Assembly: GCA_963678675.1 (NCBI GenBank)
Contig: OY783195.1
Location: 8,132,001-8,196,000, forward strand
Source of the DNA: Xiphydria camelus
Lineage: Eukaryota; Arthropoda; Insecta; Hymenoptera; Xiphydriidae
DNA length: 64,000 nucleotides
Direction of reading: 5' to 3'
In this document: positions 1 to 11,977 of the stretch, piece after piece
Layout of the letters: every line of letters starts with the position of its first letter
Position numbering within the stretch: position 1 is the stretch's first letter
The notes under the pieces: generated by a model
Seen by the model: the letters and a program-made list of their open reading frames with translations, nothing else
Database searches by the model: none
What the model was told of the DNA's origin: nothing
Made by a program: the position numbers and the translations under genes

Positions 1-720
1 GTTGGATTCGAACGCATTTTTGTTCGACTCAGCTAAATATATGTCTCTGCATTGAAATATTTGTCTATTTTGAATATAATCGTATATAAAACTTTTATTC
101 AATACATGTACTTATAAAAATTAATATACTTTCTTGCAAAATTTGTATTAAATATTTGTGGAACCTTCTATGCAATTATATTAAATTGAATATAAATGTC
201 ACATAAGGGAGTACATTAATTTTCATAACTACATGTATTGGAAAAAATTAGCTTTACATGGAATTATATTAAAAATATCAATTTTCCTGACAGTGTACAT
301 TGCAAGAAGAATTTGTGTATAATTGTCTTTTATTCAATACCTTTAATTATGAAAATTTAATACTCCTTTGTAAGATTTGTATTTATTGAACTTTAGATAG
401 AATACAATTACATTAAATTGAAGATAAATCTCACATAAGGGAGTATATTAATTTTTATAATTACATGTATTGTAAAAAAGCTTTATAAAGAATCATATTA
501 AAAATATATAATTTCCTTACAGAGTTTACATTGGAAAAAGAATTTGTAAGTATATAAATCTTTTATGCAATACATGTAATTATGAAAATTAATATACTCC
601 CTTGTAAGAAATGTGTATCAAATACTTTTTACATAATTATATCAAATTGAATATACATTTCATGTAAGAGAGCATATTAATTAATAAAATTAATTTTCAC
701 AATCACGTACCATATCACGT
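1..720. repeat. AT-rich tandem repeat, about 234-bp period, with inverted subunits
   Basis: About three units are visible. The phrase CTTTTATTCAATAC recurs at 92, 327 and (with one change) 560, giving periods of 235 and 233 bp. Each unit also carries an inverted partner: ACATAAGGGAGTA near 205 and 430 is the reverse complement of the TACTCCCTTGT-type phrase near 595. The unit can therefore fold back on itself. No coding potential. Related single copies lie near 51170-51300 and 56480-56600, so the sequence is dispersed as well as tandem. The array may start before position 1. Confidence 0.8.
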
Positions 721-780
721 TCTACTAAATTTAATATAAATTTTGCTCACACAATGTAGCGATAACTGCCTAATCGCGAC

Positions 781-1430
781 ACTCTAATTCGTGCCTCTCG
801 ATCGAACGCGCGTAGCCCCTTCACTCTCGCTGAGCGACAGTCACGCGAGCGGCGGGGCCTCTCGCTCGGTCACGGCGATCCCGCATTGCGCGGTCCAGTT
901 CGAAGAAAAACAGACGCGACACGATTCACTTTAGAACCGATATTCCAATCTAATCGTTCGCCCAGACACCTCGACGCTACTCCTCCCCCTTCTCTCTTCC
1001 CACACCAAATCCAACGTCACTCCGGTGGAACGGCACATCCGAGGGACTCTCGAGTCTCGATTTCAGAAGTGTACAGGGATCGCCGGACGATCGCGCGCGA
1101 GCTCGTGTTACGCCTCGGGTTGTCCTTTCCGGTTTGTTCGGACGGCTTTCGCTCGCTCGGTTGCACCCGAATTCGTCCTTGCTCGGACGTGGACACCTTC
1201 CGCGCGAGACCCACCCCGTCACCTTGTTAACGTCCCATTTGTTCATGCATCGCTCCTTCCCGCGATAGCATCGGTTTCCGAGAGCGCGGCGAGGCGCGCA
1301 GCATCCTCCGTCGGGGTCACGCGGAGATACGTATACGACGCTCGGCCGCGCGTCCGCCGCGCCGACGGACCATTAATTAGCGCTCGTCCGTACGAACTTG
1401 TCGTCGGGGGGAGTGATTAAACAAAAAGAG
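781..1430. other. CpG-rich block without a recognisable exon
   Basis: Base composition changes sharply from AT-rich repeat to GC-rich sequence dense in CG dinucleotides. Open frames of 65-131 codons exist on both strands, but they overlap each other, are rich in Arg/Ser/Pro and show no family I recognise, as expected by chance in GC-rich DNA. It could be a promoter or 5' untranslated exon of a neighbouring gene, but I see no decisive signal. Confidence 0.4.
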
Positions 1431-1813
1431 GAAGACGCGGGAATGAAGAGATAATACGTAACGTATCTATTCGGCGTGTCTATCTCGTCGGAGAATAAAA
1501 ACAAATAATCCAGGGAGGAGGGCGTATATACAAGGATGCTGGGAATTGTTTTAATATAATCTGGTATCGTGCTATTATGTTCCTGGGATGAAATCTATTT
1601 TTATTATACCAGCAACAACGTACGCGCTTCGCGTTCACTTTTCATTTCTTTGTCGTTACTTGATCACATAGATTTCCATACTTTGACAATTGGCAAACGT
1701 CACTCACTCTGTCTTGCAAGATTCAAGATTGGAGATAGAGAATTTGGCTAATAAAATTAATGGAAAAGTAAGATTCGTTGTGATACAGCGAGAAAAATAA
1801 TTCGCTGACCCTA

Positions 1814-2036
1814 CACTGAGAAAAAAATTTACTTGATCGAAATAAACGTGCCTTTGGATAGTCCCAAGAGCGTATTTATTCGATTTAAATGAATATCGGT
1901 TGGACGCAAATATTAAATTATTGAATTAATTAGATGTTATTTGAATCAAATCGATATTCATTTAAATCGAATAAATACTCTCTTGGGACTATCCAAAGGC
2001 ACGTTTATTTCGATCAAGTACATTTTTTTCTCAGTG
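1814..2036. mobile_element. Palindromic MITE, CACTGAGAAAA ends, TA flanks
   Basis: Near-perfect inverted repeat of about 100 bp per arm. The left end CACTGAGAAAAAAATTTACT and the right end TTTTTTTCTCAGTG are complementary, and the arms share CGTGCCTTTGGATAGTCCCA. It is flanked by TA on both sides (1812-1813, 2037-2038), the target duplication of Tc1/mariner-type elements. No coding capacity. A second copy at 59115-60124 is interrupted by other elements. Confidence 0.88.
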
Positions 2037-2038
2037 TA

Positions 2039-2242
2039 GTAACCGTTGACATGAATAGTGCCAAGAACATATTTATTGAAGTCAAACATATTGTCGTTGA
2101 ATCAATTATATGTTATTGAAATCGAATGTGAATCAAGTTTAGATTCGTTTAATTTAATGAACATGCACTTGTCTTAAATAATATGTTCTTGGCACTATTC
2201 ATGTCGACAGTTACTTGGATTGGTAAATCATTTTTCTCAGTG
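2039..2242. mobile_element. Palindromic MITE with one CTCAGTG end
   Basis: The arms share GACATGAATAGTGCCAAGAA on the left and TTCTTGGCACTATTCATGTC on the right. The right end TTTTTCTCAGTG matches the end of the preceding MITE; the left end is missing, apparently lost at the junction with the 1814-2036 element. The two therefore look like adjacent or nested insertions of one end-type with unrelated interiors. Confidence 0.75.
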
Positions 2243-2599
2243 CATGTGATTTAATAATTAACAGGTATTAGCAAACGTCACTTACGTATCAAAAATGACT
2301 TTTCACACCTTCGAGATTCGAGATAGCGAATATCGATATCAAATCAGCCAATAAAATTCACGGAAAAGTGGCTTCACTTTTTGTTAACACGAGTATTAGT
2401 CGATGAGAATGTCGAAAAGCGTCTCACGTGACATGTACTTTTTACGAATGGATTCTCTGACAATAATAGTAAGAAGAGATTGGTGATTTTTTCAATTCCC
2501 CTCGTTTTCCAATTTGGAAATTCCGAATATTTTAAGATTCCTATCTCATATGAGAAGTTTGTCATTTTATTTTAATTCAATCGACATTGCAGCACAATG

Positions 2600-3645
2600 T
2601 GACTGAAAGATCTTTAGAAAAGAATTTTTCTCACGAAAGAATCTCTCCGATAATTTCGTCCTAAAAATTCAAACTACCAGAAGAGAATGTAAAATATTAG
2701 TCCATCGCGATTCCAGTAGTTTGCGCGATGGGAAAAGTCGCGAGGGGATTTATCGGGGCGAATTTCTTCCAACAGAGACGCCACGCCGCATCGGAAGCCT
2801 CTTATTGAGTTCCTCGGGCTCACCGTTTCGGAAGAGATCCCGCGGACCTCCCACGTTGGAAACCCGATACGCGAGACCCGGGTGACGATCCCGATCTCTA
2901 ATTGACCGTGTACGTCCCGCGATGATCTTAAAACACTCCGGATCGTAATCGTTCCGGACGCGGGACACTGTATCATCCTAATTTCATAACGCGGCCGTCC
3001 GGCGAGGGGAGAGATGCAATGCCTCATCCCTTTCCTGGAAAGTCGGGCGCGTTCTATGCCTCGTGGACTCTCGTCCTTTGACCTTATGTGGATTTCCCCT
3101 CTTGACCCTGTCTACAATTTTCGTGCGTTCTCCTTTTATTTCTCCCGAAATATAACGTATATTTCTGGGTCCTTTATTTTTCTCGTTCTCTTCGTGTGAA
3201 ATTATTTTTGAGGTCTTTTTAACTTTTTAATATTCCCGAATTCTTTCCGCGCTCTTCGCGGAATTTTCTCGACTCTTTGCTCTTTGATTTTGCATATGGA
3301 ATCTTATTTTAATTTCTTCAAATTAAACCGAGTATTACTTACTATGATTTTTCGTGCCACCTTTTCTAATTCACTTTCAATTATTTTTATTATTGTCGTG
3401 AAACTTTTTCATTCTGATTTTTTATGAAATCTCTCTATTTCTCACAAAAGTATTCTCGAATTTCTTAAAAATCCCGATTACTTTCACGATTTCTTGCGCG
3501 GCCTTTCTGACTTTCAACTTGTTCTCGAAAATATATCTTTTTATTTCTCGATCCTGCGTATTATAATTCGTGTAACGAAATCTCTGAGAATTTTACAAAA
3601 TTCTCTCCGAATACTTCCTGATTTTTACCATTGATAGAAAAAAAG
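2600..3645. other. No gene seen; mixed composition
   Basis: 2640-3100 is moderately CpG-rich. 3100-3640 is T-rich with repeated TTTCTCG/TTTATTTCTC-like phrases. Short open frames (117 codons on the minus strand at 2674-3027) show no recognisable family. No inverted repeat or terminal motif stands out. Confidence 0.4.
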
Positions 3646-3649
3646 CCAT

Positions 3650-3965
3650 CACTAAGAAAAAAATGGGTTGAATCGATTTAGTTGGTTCGAATTAATTTAC
3701 ATAATTGTGTTTAATCCAATACTCGTTCATTCGCTATAAATGTATATGTTTAATCGCTTTAAGTACTTAGATATTTAGTTACCACATCTTCACACTATTT
3801 TTAGTGTTTTTTAGTATGCCTAATATTTCCTCATATCGATTATGCTTATTACTTGCTTCGAATAAATGAATATTGAATTAAATACAATTTCCTTAATTCA
3901 AATGAATATATCATTGTTTCGACTAATTAATCAACCTGATCTTTCAACCAAATTTTTTCTCAGTT
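3650..3965. mobile_element. Degenerate MITE, CACTAAGAAAA ends
   Basis: The left end CACTAAGAAAAAAATGGGTT and the reverse complement of the right end (AACTGAGAAAAAATTTGGTT) agree over about 40 bp, including TTGAA and GGTTGATTAATT-like words. The interior is AT-rich, non-coding and not clearly palindromic. It has the end-type of the CACTGAGA group seen elsewhere here. It is older than most copies, judged by arm divergence. Confidence 0.65.
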
Positions 3966-3971
3966 CATTTA

Positions 3972-4411
3972 CAGGGTGATTCGTTTAAATTGAGATACAC
4001 AAGTATCTGTAAAATTACGCATTTTAGAAAAAAAACATTTCTCATAAAAGTTATTTGCTTTAGAGGGGGAAAGAGAACTGCATGTTTTATTTTTCATTTA
4101 GTAGACGTTTTCAAGGCCATTTTAAAGTCAACGTTTTTTTCTTTAAAAGGAAGCATATATTTTTTTCAACAAATTCTTGATCTATACATGAAAACAGACA
4201 ACTTTAGTCTGAAAGGTTTTTTATTTCTTTATTTTTTCCCATTTAAAGGGAAAATATCAGCCTTGAAAATGCTTACTAAATGATAAATAAAACATGTAGT
4301 TCTCTGTACCCCTCTAAAGCAAATATTGTATTTTATAAGAAACATTATTTTCTAAAATGCGTTAATTGTTTTACAGATATTCATGTCTCTCTATTTAAAT
4401 ACCTCACCCCG
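3972..4411. mobile_element. Palindromic TA element, CAGGGTG ends
   Basis: The two halves are inverted copies over nearly the whole 440 bp (for example TAACGCATTTTAGAAAA-like and TTGCTTTAGAGGGG words on one arm, complements on the other). Ends are CAGGGTGA and its complement with one change. TA lies on both sides (3970-3971, 4412-4413). Open frames inside (97 and 116 codons) are products of the palindrome and resemble no protein. It shares ends with 13540-14286, 48072-49273 and 40481. Confidence 0.85.
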
Positions 4412-5688
4412 TATAACCTTCTCACTTTTAACTCTTCCTATAGTCCCCCCGACTTATCCCTCCCTAATTCCACCGAGTCGTTCAGAATTCCTTTCAACCT
4501 TCGCGTTCAAGAGAAGCGCGCGGCGAAGAAGCGGCGCTTCGGATGCAATTCGGTGCACACAGTAGCCACCGCGTATATTAACCGAAGATTATTCGTTGCC
4601 CCGACGAATTCCCCGCAATCTCCCGAATGATTCGACTGATTGGATCGTTTATGCCGATGCTTTGATCTCGACCTGTGCGCACTCCCTCCCTCCCTTCACC
4701 GCTCCGTTCAGGCCCACCAAACGCGTTAGAATTTATCATTCGCCAAATAAGGTACGAATAAAATAAGGAGCCGCGCGGGATGGCCGTCCGGCGTGGACCA
4801 AGCTGCGGTCAGGGACAATCATCCGGCGAATTACCGATATGATTGCTACCGGGAAATATTATCGGGCAGTGGAGGGTGGGGGGGGGGGGGGGGTCAGCCG
4901 ACAAACGTATTATCCAGATCTCACCGAGTTCCCAAGCGAAGCTGCTACCTTTTTTGTTTGTTCAGTCAAATTGCCGCGAGATTCCGGTCGAAAATACAAC
5001 ATATTATAGGCGTTACGGCGCCAAGTCGATATGAATTTCTGTACGTTATTCGGATTCTTCGGTATAAGGGACTGTTCATAAATTATGGAAGGCAGCTGAA
5101 GAAAGGACGGAGATCAATTTTACGTAAGAAATAGGTATTATAGGAATTCTTCGAAAAAATGATAAGGGATATGAGTTGGGAGTAAATGGCAAGAAGGAGG
5201 AAGAACAAAGCTGAAAATTTGAGAGTGCACTGAAAGAAAACCGCGTGCCATTTATTTTAAACAATAAATTATAATTTTGAAGACAAACAATGAAGTCCCA
5301 ATATTTATTAAGTGAATGGAAGCTGTTTTTGTAACTTACAAATTTATATATTATATATGCAACTTTAATCTGAGTATTACAACCTGATTTAAGAAAAAAG
5401 GATCATTTCCCAAATCTAGTGTTCGATTAAAAAAACATTCAACTAGATTATACTTTTAAACGAAATATTGATATAGATAGATAAAGTATCTACTCTTTTA
5501 GCAAAAAAAAAACTGACCATTATAATCCTTTTAACGTAATATGAAATGATAAAAAGACAAATTCAACTGAGCGGCTGAATAATAAGTGATTTTAAAGAAA
5601 AGAAAATAAAGAAAATCGCAAGTTTTAGGGTGAAGAAGGGGAAATTAAAAAAAAAATTGGGAAATAAAAGAGAATGAGGGACACACCG
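4412..5688. other. No gene seen; poly-G tract at 4877-4893
   Basis: The left part (4440-5050) is GC-moderate with a run of about 17 G; the remainder is AT-rich. Around 5225 there is one unpaired GCACTGAAAGAAAA end-like phrase. No open frame resembles a protein family. Confidence 0.4.
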
Positions 5689-5880
5689 CACTGAGAAAAA
5701 AAAAGATTAAAAATTATTCTGTTAGAAGGATAATCTGAGTACGAAAGGTAAAGTGGATCGAAAATTATTCTATGGAAGGTTAAATTTTATACCCTGGAAG
5801 AATAATTTTTGATCTGTTTACCTTTCGTACTCAGATTATCCTTCTAATAGAATAAATTTTAATCTTTTTTTTTCTCAGTG
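5689..5880. mobile_element. Palindromic MITE, 192 bp, CACTGAG ends
   Basis: Strong hairpin: the left arm GATAATCTGAGTACGAAAGG is answered by CCTTTCGTACTCAGATTATC on the right, and both ends read CACTGAGAAAAAAAA / TTTTTTTTCTCAGTG. Arms are about 85 bp and nearly identical, so this is one of the younger copies. Flanks are CG on both sides rather than TA. No coding capacity. Confidence 0.88.
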
Positions 5881-6771
5881 CGTGAAGCTTGTATATCAGA
5901 AGGAGAAAGACAGAGAGAGAGAGAGAGAGGGGGGGGAGATTTTACCGAGCTTTATATGGGAGAAAGGAGTTGTGACTTCTCAAAATCGTTTTACGTAATT
6001 TATGGACAGCTCCTCATCGCCGTGATACCTTTGACTTTCATCGGTCGAAAGTTCGAGAAGTCGAATACGAAGGACTGAACTATACGCGAGTTTTAATGGA
6101 TCTCCGCGCGTGTATCTACGCGAGTATCACATGCAAGGATTTAGTAAGGTCCACGTCGAGCGAACCCGCCGCGCTACGGGCTCGGCGGGGCCCCGAGCGC
6201 GAGATGGATTCGCGGCAAAGTTGGCGCGGAACGGCGGCAATTAATAGCGGAGCTATAGGGTGCCCGCGGAAGTAAAATAAAATGGCATAAACCGCGGCTT
6301 TGGCGGCTCTGCCGAGTCATTAGGGGGGGGGGGGGGGGGCATTGTATAATCTCTCGATGGTGGGCACACACACCGGGCATACGCGAACGCGCGACCTCGT
6401 GTTTCGCAGCTGCGCCGCACCGCGAGCGAAATATAAAATTTATAATTGCCCCTGATTGCCGCATTCACCGTGTATAGCACCGCCACGAACCCACCCGCGG
6501 CAGCGCTCTATTTTTCCCGTTCGCTTGATGCGCTTGATACGCGCAGAAACGGCCATAAGTTGGTACGAATTTAACTTTAAAAAAATTGAGCACTTTCATT
6601 TGGCCTTAGCTTTCCATTAGCACCTGCGGTAATCGAAACTCGAGTATGAGCCATTTTACCTTATTTCCTCTTATTCGTCTATCTTACCATCGATCGAAAT
6701 AATCGCAGATTAATTCTAATTTTACATCGTAATGCCAAGAATAATAATTTTCAATACGTGGTTGTCTAACG
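5881..6771. other. CpG-rich stretch with poly-G run, no gene seen
   Basis: 6090-6540 is GC- and CpG-rich and contains a run of about 18 G near 6320-6338. A short GA repeat lies at 5913-5934. Overlapping open frames on the minus strand show no known family. Possible regulatory DNA, but nothing decisive is visible. Confidence 0.35.
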
Positions 6772-7006
6772 GGTAATCGTAATAACCGTGGTACTGATTA
6801 ATTTTCAATTTATTTAACTTTGAACGCGATTATCTCGAAACACAGTGGAGATACGTGAAAAATCAAAAGAGCTTTTTTACAGAAAAAATGTAGGTAAATA
6901 TTTTTAATTTAAGCTATTTTTCGATATGTTCAATCGTTTTCAAGATGATCGATTTTGGACTCGCACTTCAATTATGGTTTTTATCCTACTACCTTTATTC
7001 TAAATC
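6772..7006. mobile_element. Dispersed repeat R2, copy 1 (small non-autonomous element)
   Basis: The phrase GCGATTATCTCGAAACRCAG followed by TGGAGATAYGT is shared with 32299-32511, in the same order with a similar AT-rich middle. Both copies end with an ACTTCAA-containing phrase complementary to their start. Terminal repeats are degenerate in this copy. No coding capacity. Confidence 0.6.
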
Positions 7007-7008
7007 GT

Positions 7009-7582
7009 ATATGGGGCATTCCATGCGACTTCAGCCACTCAAGAATTGAATGTATCCCAAAAGATGCCTAAAGGTCAAATTTTATACGAATATAATAATT
7101 TTACCAAATTACAGATTGATCCTCCCATAAGTCACGGAGTAATCGCACTTTTTTTGTATTTATTTTTGAAATTGAGGACCAAGCTCTGTCGACGGTATTC
7201 TTTTTTTCTCATACTTGAAGAGTAAGAAGAAACTTTTGTGCAAAGTTGCATCATGGAATTCCCAATCCTTCAAGAGATACAGCGTTCCTATAAAACTAAA
7301 AACAAAAAAATCACCTTATCTCTCAAACGACTGTGAGTTTCACGATGGAATTTTACACAAAATTGTCCTTTTACTAGTCGAACATGAAGAAAAAAATGTA
7401 CAACCGATAGGGCTTAGCCCTCAATTTCAAAAATAAAAATAGATGTTATGATTATTCCGTATCTATGGAAAGATTGGTCCATAATTTGGCAGAATTGTTA
7501 TTCTCGAATAACTTGATTTTTAGGCATATTTTGGAATACATTCATTTTATGAGTGACTGAACTGGTATGGAATGCCTCATAT
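7009..7582. mobile_element. Palindromic MITE, 574 bp, ATATGRGGCATTCCA ends
   Basis: Inverted arms run from ATATGGGGCATTCCAT on the left to ATGGAATGCCTCATAT on the right. They continue inward through GAATGTATYCCAAAA and ACCAAATTA words to TTTATTTTTGAAATTGAGG. A 73-codon frame at 7215-7436 lies in the loop half and resembles nothing known. Arms are about 75-85% alike by eye. Confidence 0.8.
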
Positions 7583-9224
7583 TATGTAATAGTGAGTCGA
7601 ATGTAATAAAATCCTATTACAAGCACAAATAGATAGAGCATACGAGTTCCCACAATCCTCCTAATAATATAATACGTTAGCTGCCCGCTATATCCTTACG
7701 AGAAAAAGAATCACCCTAATTAGAACAATTACTCGAACATAGTCAGCGCCTGCAGGTGCCTTTCGACGACTCCACCGCTATACACCCACCACATATATGT
7801 ATATATAAAGCTCATGGTCCAACAATTTCTCACAACCGTAACTCACACCCTTGCTTGGTTCTACAAGAAAATCACCCTCCGCAATTACCCAGCCACGTAT
7901 CGTCGACGACTGCAGGTGTTTTATTATTATCATTATTATTTTTGATTCAATTACGTTATCTGCACCTATAGCTTTGGCTTGTGAACCTAATGGAATGAAA
8001 TCTTATTAAAATGTATCAAATATACCAAAAAATTAACACATGGCATATATTAGCAGTAATTATAATTGATATGACCACAGTTATAAATATTTCCTCATAA
8101 AATTTGAAGGATATAGCTATTCAACTATAATTATACAAAATATTCCAGGGGTTTATCGGATGTCTCGTTTATGATAAATTTCTGACAAGTATCCGAGATG
8201 ATAATTTCAATACAATAATGCCGAGAGAGATTCATTGTTCATATGGGAAGCTATCAAAATTAACCAATTGTTACACTATGAATAGGACATCCGGTGAATC
8301 TAAAAACCCCTCATATCTACCTCAAATATGTATACCCTTCATTAAACAAAATATTGTGTGTAATAAATCAAAAAATACCACAATTATATCGGAGGCAAAG
8401 CCCCTCCGCCATATAGTTAAATTAAAGATAGACACATCTTATTATGATCACCGGGGATTAATTAAGGATTTTACGCGCAGCACGCATAGATTAAAGTGCA
8501 TATACAAAATAGTGCAGGTCGAAAATTTCTTAATGAACACAACACGCAGTTTCGGTAGCGAGCATATGGACCAGGATCAGCTCGGGAGCCTTTCGGTTAA
8601 TGAAGGTAATTAAGTTTTTATGCCTACCAGAAAGTCCTCCTCCTCTCCTCCTCCCTCCTCCCATTTCCACCTACCCCCACACGTGCATGATGGATATGCC
8701 TTGCCGTAGCTGCGGCAGCTCGCACAAATGTGGTAGCGCGCGCGGCTATCGGGCCCAAATAGACCGCGATGAGGTGGAATGAAAAATTAGCCCCTCGCGC
8801 GTTTTTGCCCCCCTCCACCCTCCCTCTGGAATTTTATAACCGCCCGTGGTAATGGTTCACGGTACTTATTACTCCTGTTCTCTCGATTTTCAACCCCTTC
8901 GCAGGCTTTGCTCCTCAATCTCTGTAGCGATCGATCTCCTCGATGAGAACCTCCCCCCTATAGTTTGTTAATATTTCACGCGACAGATGAGCTTTCGCGT
9001 CGTTCGACGCGTGTATCTAATTCGAGCACCTGTACTGGATGACGCGATGCCTCTATATAATCTTCGTCGTCTGCGCGAAGTGTCATACGAAGGTCAAGGG
9101 TTTTCGATCAATTTTTTTTTGTGGAGTGTCGGTTCGATGGCGAAAAAAATCTTCGTTCGATGGAAGGAAGAGAAGGGAAGGGAGAGGGGAAATCGATAGA
9201 CTATTAATGAAATAAATATCTCTT
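7583..9224. other. No gene seen
   Basis: AT-rich to 8630, then CpG-moderate to about 9200 with CT-rich patches (8636-8680). The longest frame is 131 codons (8218-8613) with no recognisable motif and no typical coding bias. No clear inverted repeats. Confidence 0.4.
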
Positions 9225-9990
9225 GAATATATTGCGTGTCTAGTGCAAAAAGGATGTAAGCGACACTTTTACGCCCTTTTGGCATTGAAAAAGCTAAAAA
9301 GACGTATATATATATTCTTTTCTTTTGGATTCGGTTATGAAAGATTAAAAAACGGCTGAAATTGACAAATAAAAAAACATAAAACATTAAAAGCAAAAGG
9401 GCGTAAATGCTGGCGAACAAGCCTATTTGGCATTATCTTTTGTATTAAATTTTAGATTTACTAATGCCCAGAAGGGCATATTCGCAAAAGTCGAACAATC
9501 TTTACTAATTGAATTAATCTTCGAAAAGTTTATGTAACACAACGCATGACATTAGTGATAAAACAATTATTAGAATATCGGCAAAATGCCCACTATTCGT
9601 TATTAGTGCAAAAATAACGTTCCAAATGTGACTTATTAACTAGACCACGCTATGATATGCCGTTCTGTGTGTGTGTGTGAACTATGTAGAATTCATTTTC
9701 AATTTTTATAGACCGCCCCAGCCATCGCGAGTTAATAAAATAAATTTTTGGCGGATACGTCCTTTTGGCTTAAGTAAATATGAAGTTTCTATAAAGATAA
9801 TGTGAAAAGAGGCGTATCCGCCGACACATGCCCTTTTGCTCTTAGTTTTTTAATTTTGATTTTGTCATATTTATGCTTATTACTCAATTTTTCGGCGAAT
9901 TACGCCATAAATAAATTTTACGTCCTTTTTTGGCATTTCAATCGACTTTTAGGACGTTTGCGCCCTTTTGGCATTAGACATGCGATATGA
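9225..9990. mobile_element. Element with iterated AAAAGGGCGTA motif, copy 1
   Basis: Terminal inverted repeats: left ATATTGCGTGTCTAGTGC followed by AAAAAGGATGTAAGCG; right, complemented, ATATCGCATGTCTAATGCC followed by AAAAGGGCGCAAACG. Inside, variants of GCCAAAAGGGCGTAAA occur at least six more times on both strands (near 9273, 9395, 9465, 9590, 9757, 9826, 9927). No transposase remnant seen. The element at 41957-42307 has the same ends and motif. Confidence 0.75.
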
Positions 9991-10189
9991 TTCTTAATTT
10001 ATAAATAGTGTGGTGTATAAGACACAATTATTTTGCCTTATATTTGTCGCGAAGAAGATTAGGAAAGAGTGAAAACTGTCAAACTCTTTACTGGAGGAAA
10101 TCTCATCGTTGTTAGAAAGAGTTTCACTCGAATTGTGCAGAAGCAATAGGTTCCTTCCGATAAATTGTATGTCAAGCTTGCAGTTAAAA

Positions 10190-11160
10190 AAAATTTGTAC
10201 AGCCTATTTTCTTGTATGGGAAAATCACCGAATTTGGACCAATGGAAGTATTTTTCAATAAATATCGAAAATGGGATATCTTAGAGAATTAACAACATAT
10301 GAAAATAATAAGCATCATAAATATATGCTTCAAATTAATGCAATTGAATATATCAAAAAATATTTTACTAAGTCAAAAAATTATAAAAAATAAATATATA
10401 TATTCGGTTTAATCAAGGAAACTGCATAGTTGCCTAGAATGGACCAGCGGATTCTTACATTGGACCGCTGGTTAAATGGGGTCGTCCTACAATTTTTTTT
10501 ACTTTATATTAAAAAAGTACACGCGACGAATTAGTAATGAAAACATTTTTTTGCGAATTTTTATCATACTTCTTTACCTGCAAAAAAAATTGGAAACTCG
10601 GACATCAATTTGAACTTCTATATTTGCCGCGGCGGAAGTGACGCACACATTGTTAGACCAATAAGAGAGATTTGAACCCGGAGCGCCGAGTTGATAGGCG
10701 GACGCGCCGAGTGACAGTTCACGAAATTGGTAACAATATGGCAACTGTAGAGCTTCCGGTTGGAGAATGCGCATGCTCTATGCCAACAAAGAATACGTCA
10801 TTAAAGCGCGGCAATAGCGGAAGATTTGAAACATGGGCACATTTTAAAGTTTTTTTTATTAAATACTAGAGGGGATTTAAAAATGAACTGTTTTCACGAA
10901 ACGAGTTTTTGTAGTATCTGCAACACCTTACATATTTTTAATTCACCACTTAACTACGTGGGATGACCCCATTGAGGCAAAAAAGGATACCGAAAAGAAA
11001 TAAATATCCGTTTTCATAAATTAAAGTAAAAACGTCAAAATATGACTTTCACGACTATTCCTCATGGCTCAAGATCAAATCAACTTCGGTCCATTCTAAA
11101 ACGAGATGCCATTGCGACTGGACCACATTTTTCGGTAATTAGTATAACAGTAACTACATA
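10190..11160. mobile_element. Possible degenerate element with iterated TGGACC motif
   Basis: TGGACC words occur near 10235, 10440 and 10463, and their complements near 11088 and 11130. An inner inverted repeat pairs AATGGGGTCGTCCTAC (10475) with GTGGGATGACCCCATT (10958). The candidate outer ends are weak. The GC-richer interior (10620-10830) has a 65-codon frame without known motifs. The architecture resembles the iterated-motif elements elsewhere here, but boundaries are uncertain. Confidence 0.4.
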
Positions 11161-11635
11161 CGATCACTCACAGAGTTGTTTCGCCTCACTCTCGTCGAAG
11201 AGGGAACACGAACGATCGAGGCCTTTTTATTCAAGCAATTAAATAGACGCGTATTAACCCGTCAATTTTTTGTATCATCACGTAGTAAAGAGGTCCTGGC
11301 GAGACGAAAGTACTCTCTAAAAAAAAGTGAGATTTATCTTCGGCGTAATAAAAAACGAGTCATTAATCCAATTAGGAGTGAAAGAAAGTAACCATTGGGA
11401 AATAAAATAAGTACCTATATTTTTTTTTCCGGGATAAAATTTATTTTCAGTCAAATCGGCTCATTGGGGAGAGAAATAATTACTAATGCCGAAAAAATGT
11501 TTTCTCCAATCAAGAACATGATATAATTAATTATTGGATTAAGCCATGGCTTTCTTCGTACGAGAAAATATTCAATATGGTGCAAATATTCGAGCAATTT
11601 TTTTTTCACGCCGGAAGAACTTTTTACTTCAACTA

Positions 11636-11841
11636 CAGTGGAGTCTCCATAATTCTCCTGATTTGGGACTACTTTTCTTGGAATTCCCACAACTACGGAC
11701 TTACACACCTCTAAAAGTAGACGGAGATTTCAGCGTGTACGCATGTGCGTTGGTATATTATGATATACTTAATAGATGTATAACGTTTGGGGAGAGGCAG
11801 GGAATTAGAGAGTAAGTACTCGAATTAAGGAGACTCCTCTG
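11636..11841. mobile_element. Small TA element, CAGTGGAGTCTCC ends
   Basis: Left CAGTGGAGTCTCCATAATTC and right GAATTAAGGAGACTCCTCTG are complementary over about 20 bp and flanked by TA (11634-11635, 11842-11843). The 206-bp interior has no coding potential. The CAGT start and TA duplication are typical of pogo/Tigger-type MITEs. Confidence 0.78.
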
Positions 11842-11889
11842 TATAAGATATTCTTGAATCAAGAATGTATTGTATGTTTTTCAGCCGAG

Positions 11890-11977
11890 AATCTGTACCT
11901 ATTCTTAAAAATATTTAAGAACGTCGTGTTCTTGGTTTAAAAAATACCTTTTTGGGGATAGCTATTATTTCTCTCAG
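11890..11977. mobile_element. Fragment of CACTGAGA-end MITE
   Basis: CCTATTCTTAAAAATATTTA, then TAAGAACGTCGTGTTCTT, then the end TATTTCTCTCAGTG match the right half of the element at 16130-16293. The left half is not visible here. A further half-copy lies at about 14765-14830. Confidence 0.6.

Larger units (their letters stand above)
1560..2600 (+). repeat. Dispersed 1-kb repeat R1, copy 1 (interrupted by two MITEs)
   Basis: The segments 1565-1795 and 2245-2580 match, on the opposite strand, the sequence at about 31090-32300. Shared landmarks are GCAACAACGTACGCGCTTCG, the GGCAAACGTCACTCACTC-like phrase, AATAAAATTCACGGAAAAGTG and TGACATGTACTTTTTACGAA. This copy carries the palindromic elements at 1814-2242 that copy 2 lacks, and lacks the 680-bp TA element of copy 2. 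The unoccupied TA is at 2394-2395. No protein-coding remnant recognised; probably an old non-autonomous transposon. Confidence 0.75.

Noticed and set aside
1025..1420. 131-codon plus-strand frame in the first CpG-rich block
   Set aside because: It overlaps other frames on both strands, is Arg/Ser-rich and has no motif. CpG-rich DNA produces such frames by chance.
8218..8613. 131-codon plus-strand frame
   Set aside because: No recognisable domain, no flanking splice signals that extend it and no codon pattern distinguishing it from the surrounding AT-rich sequence.
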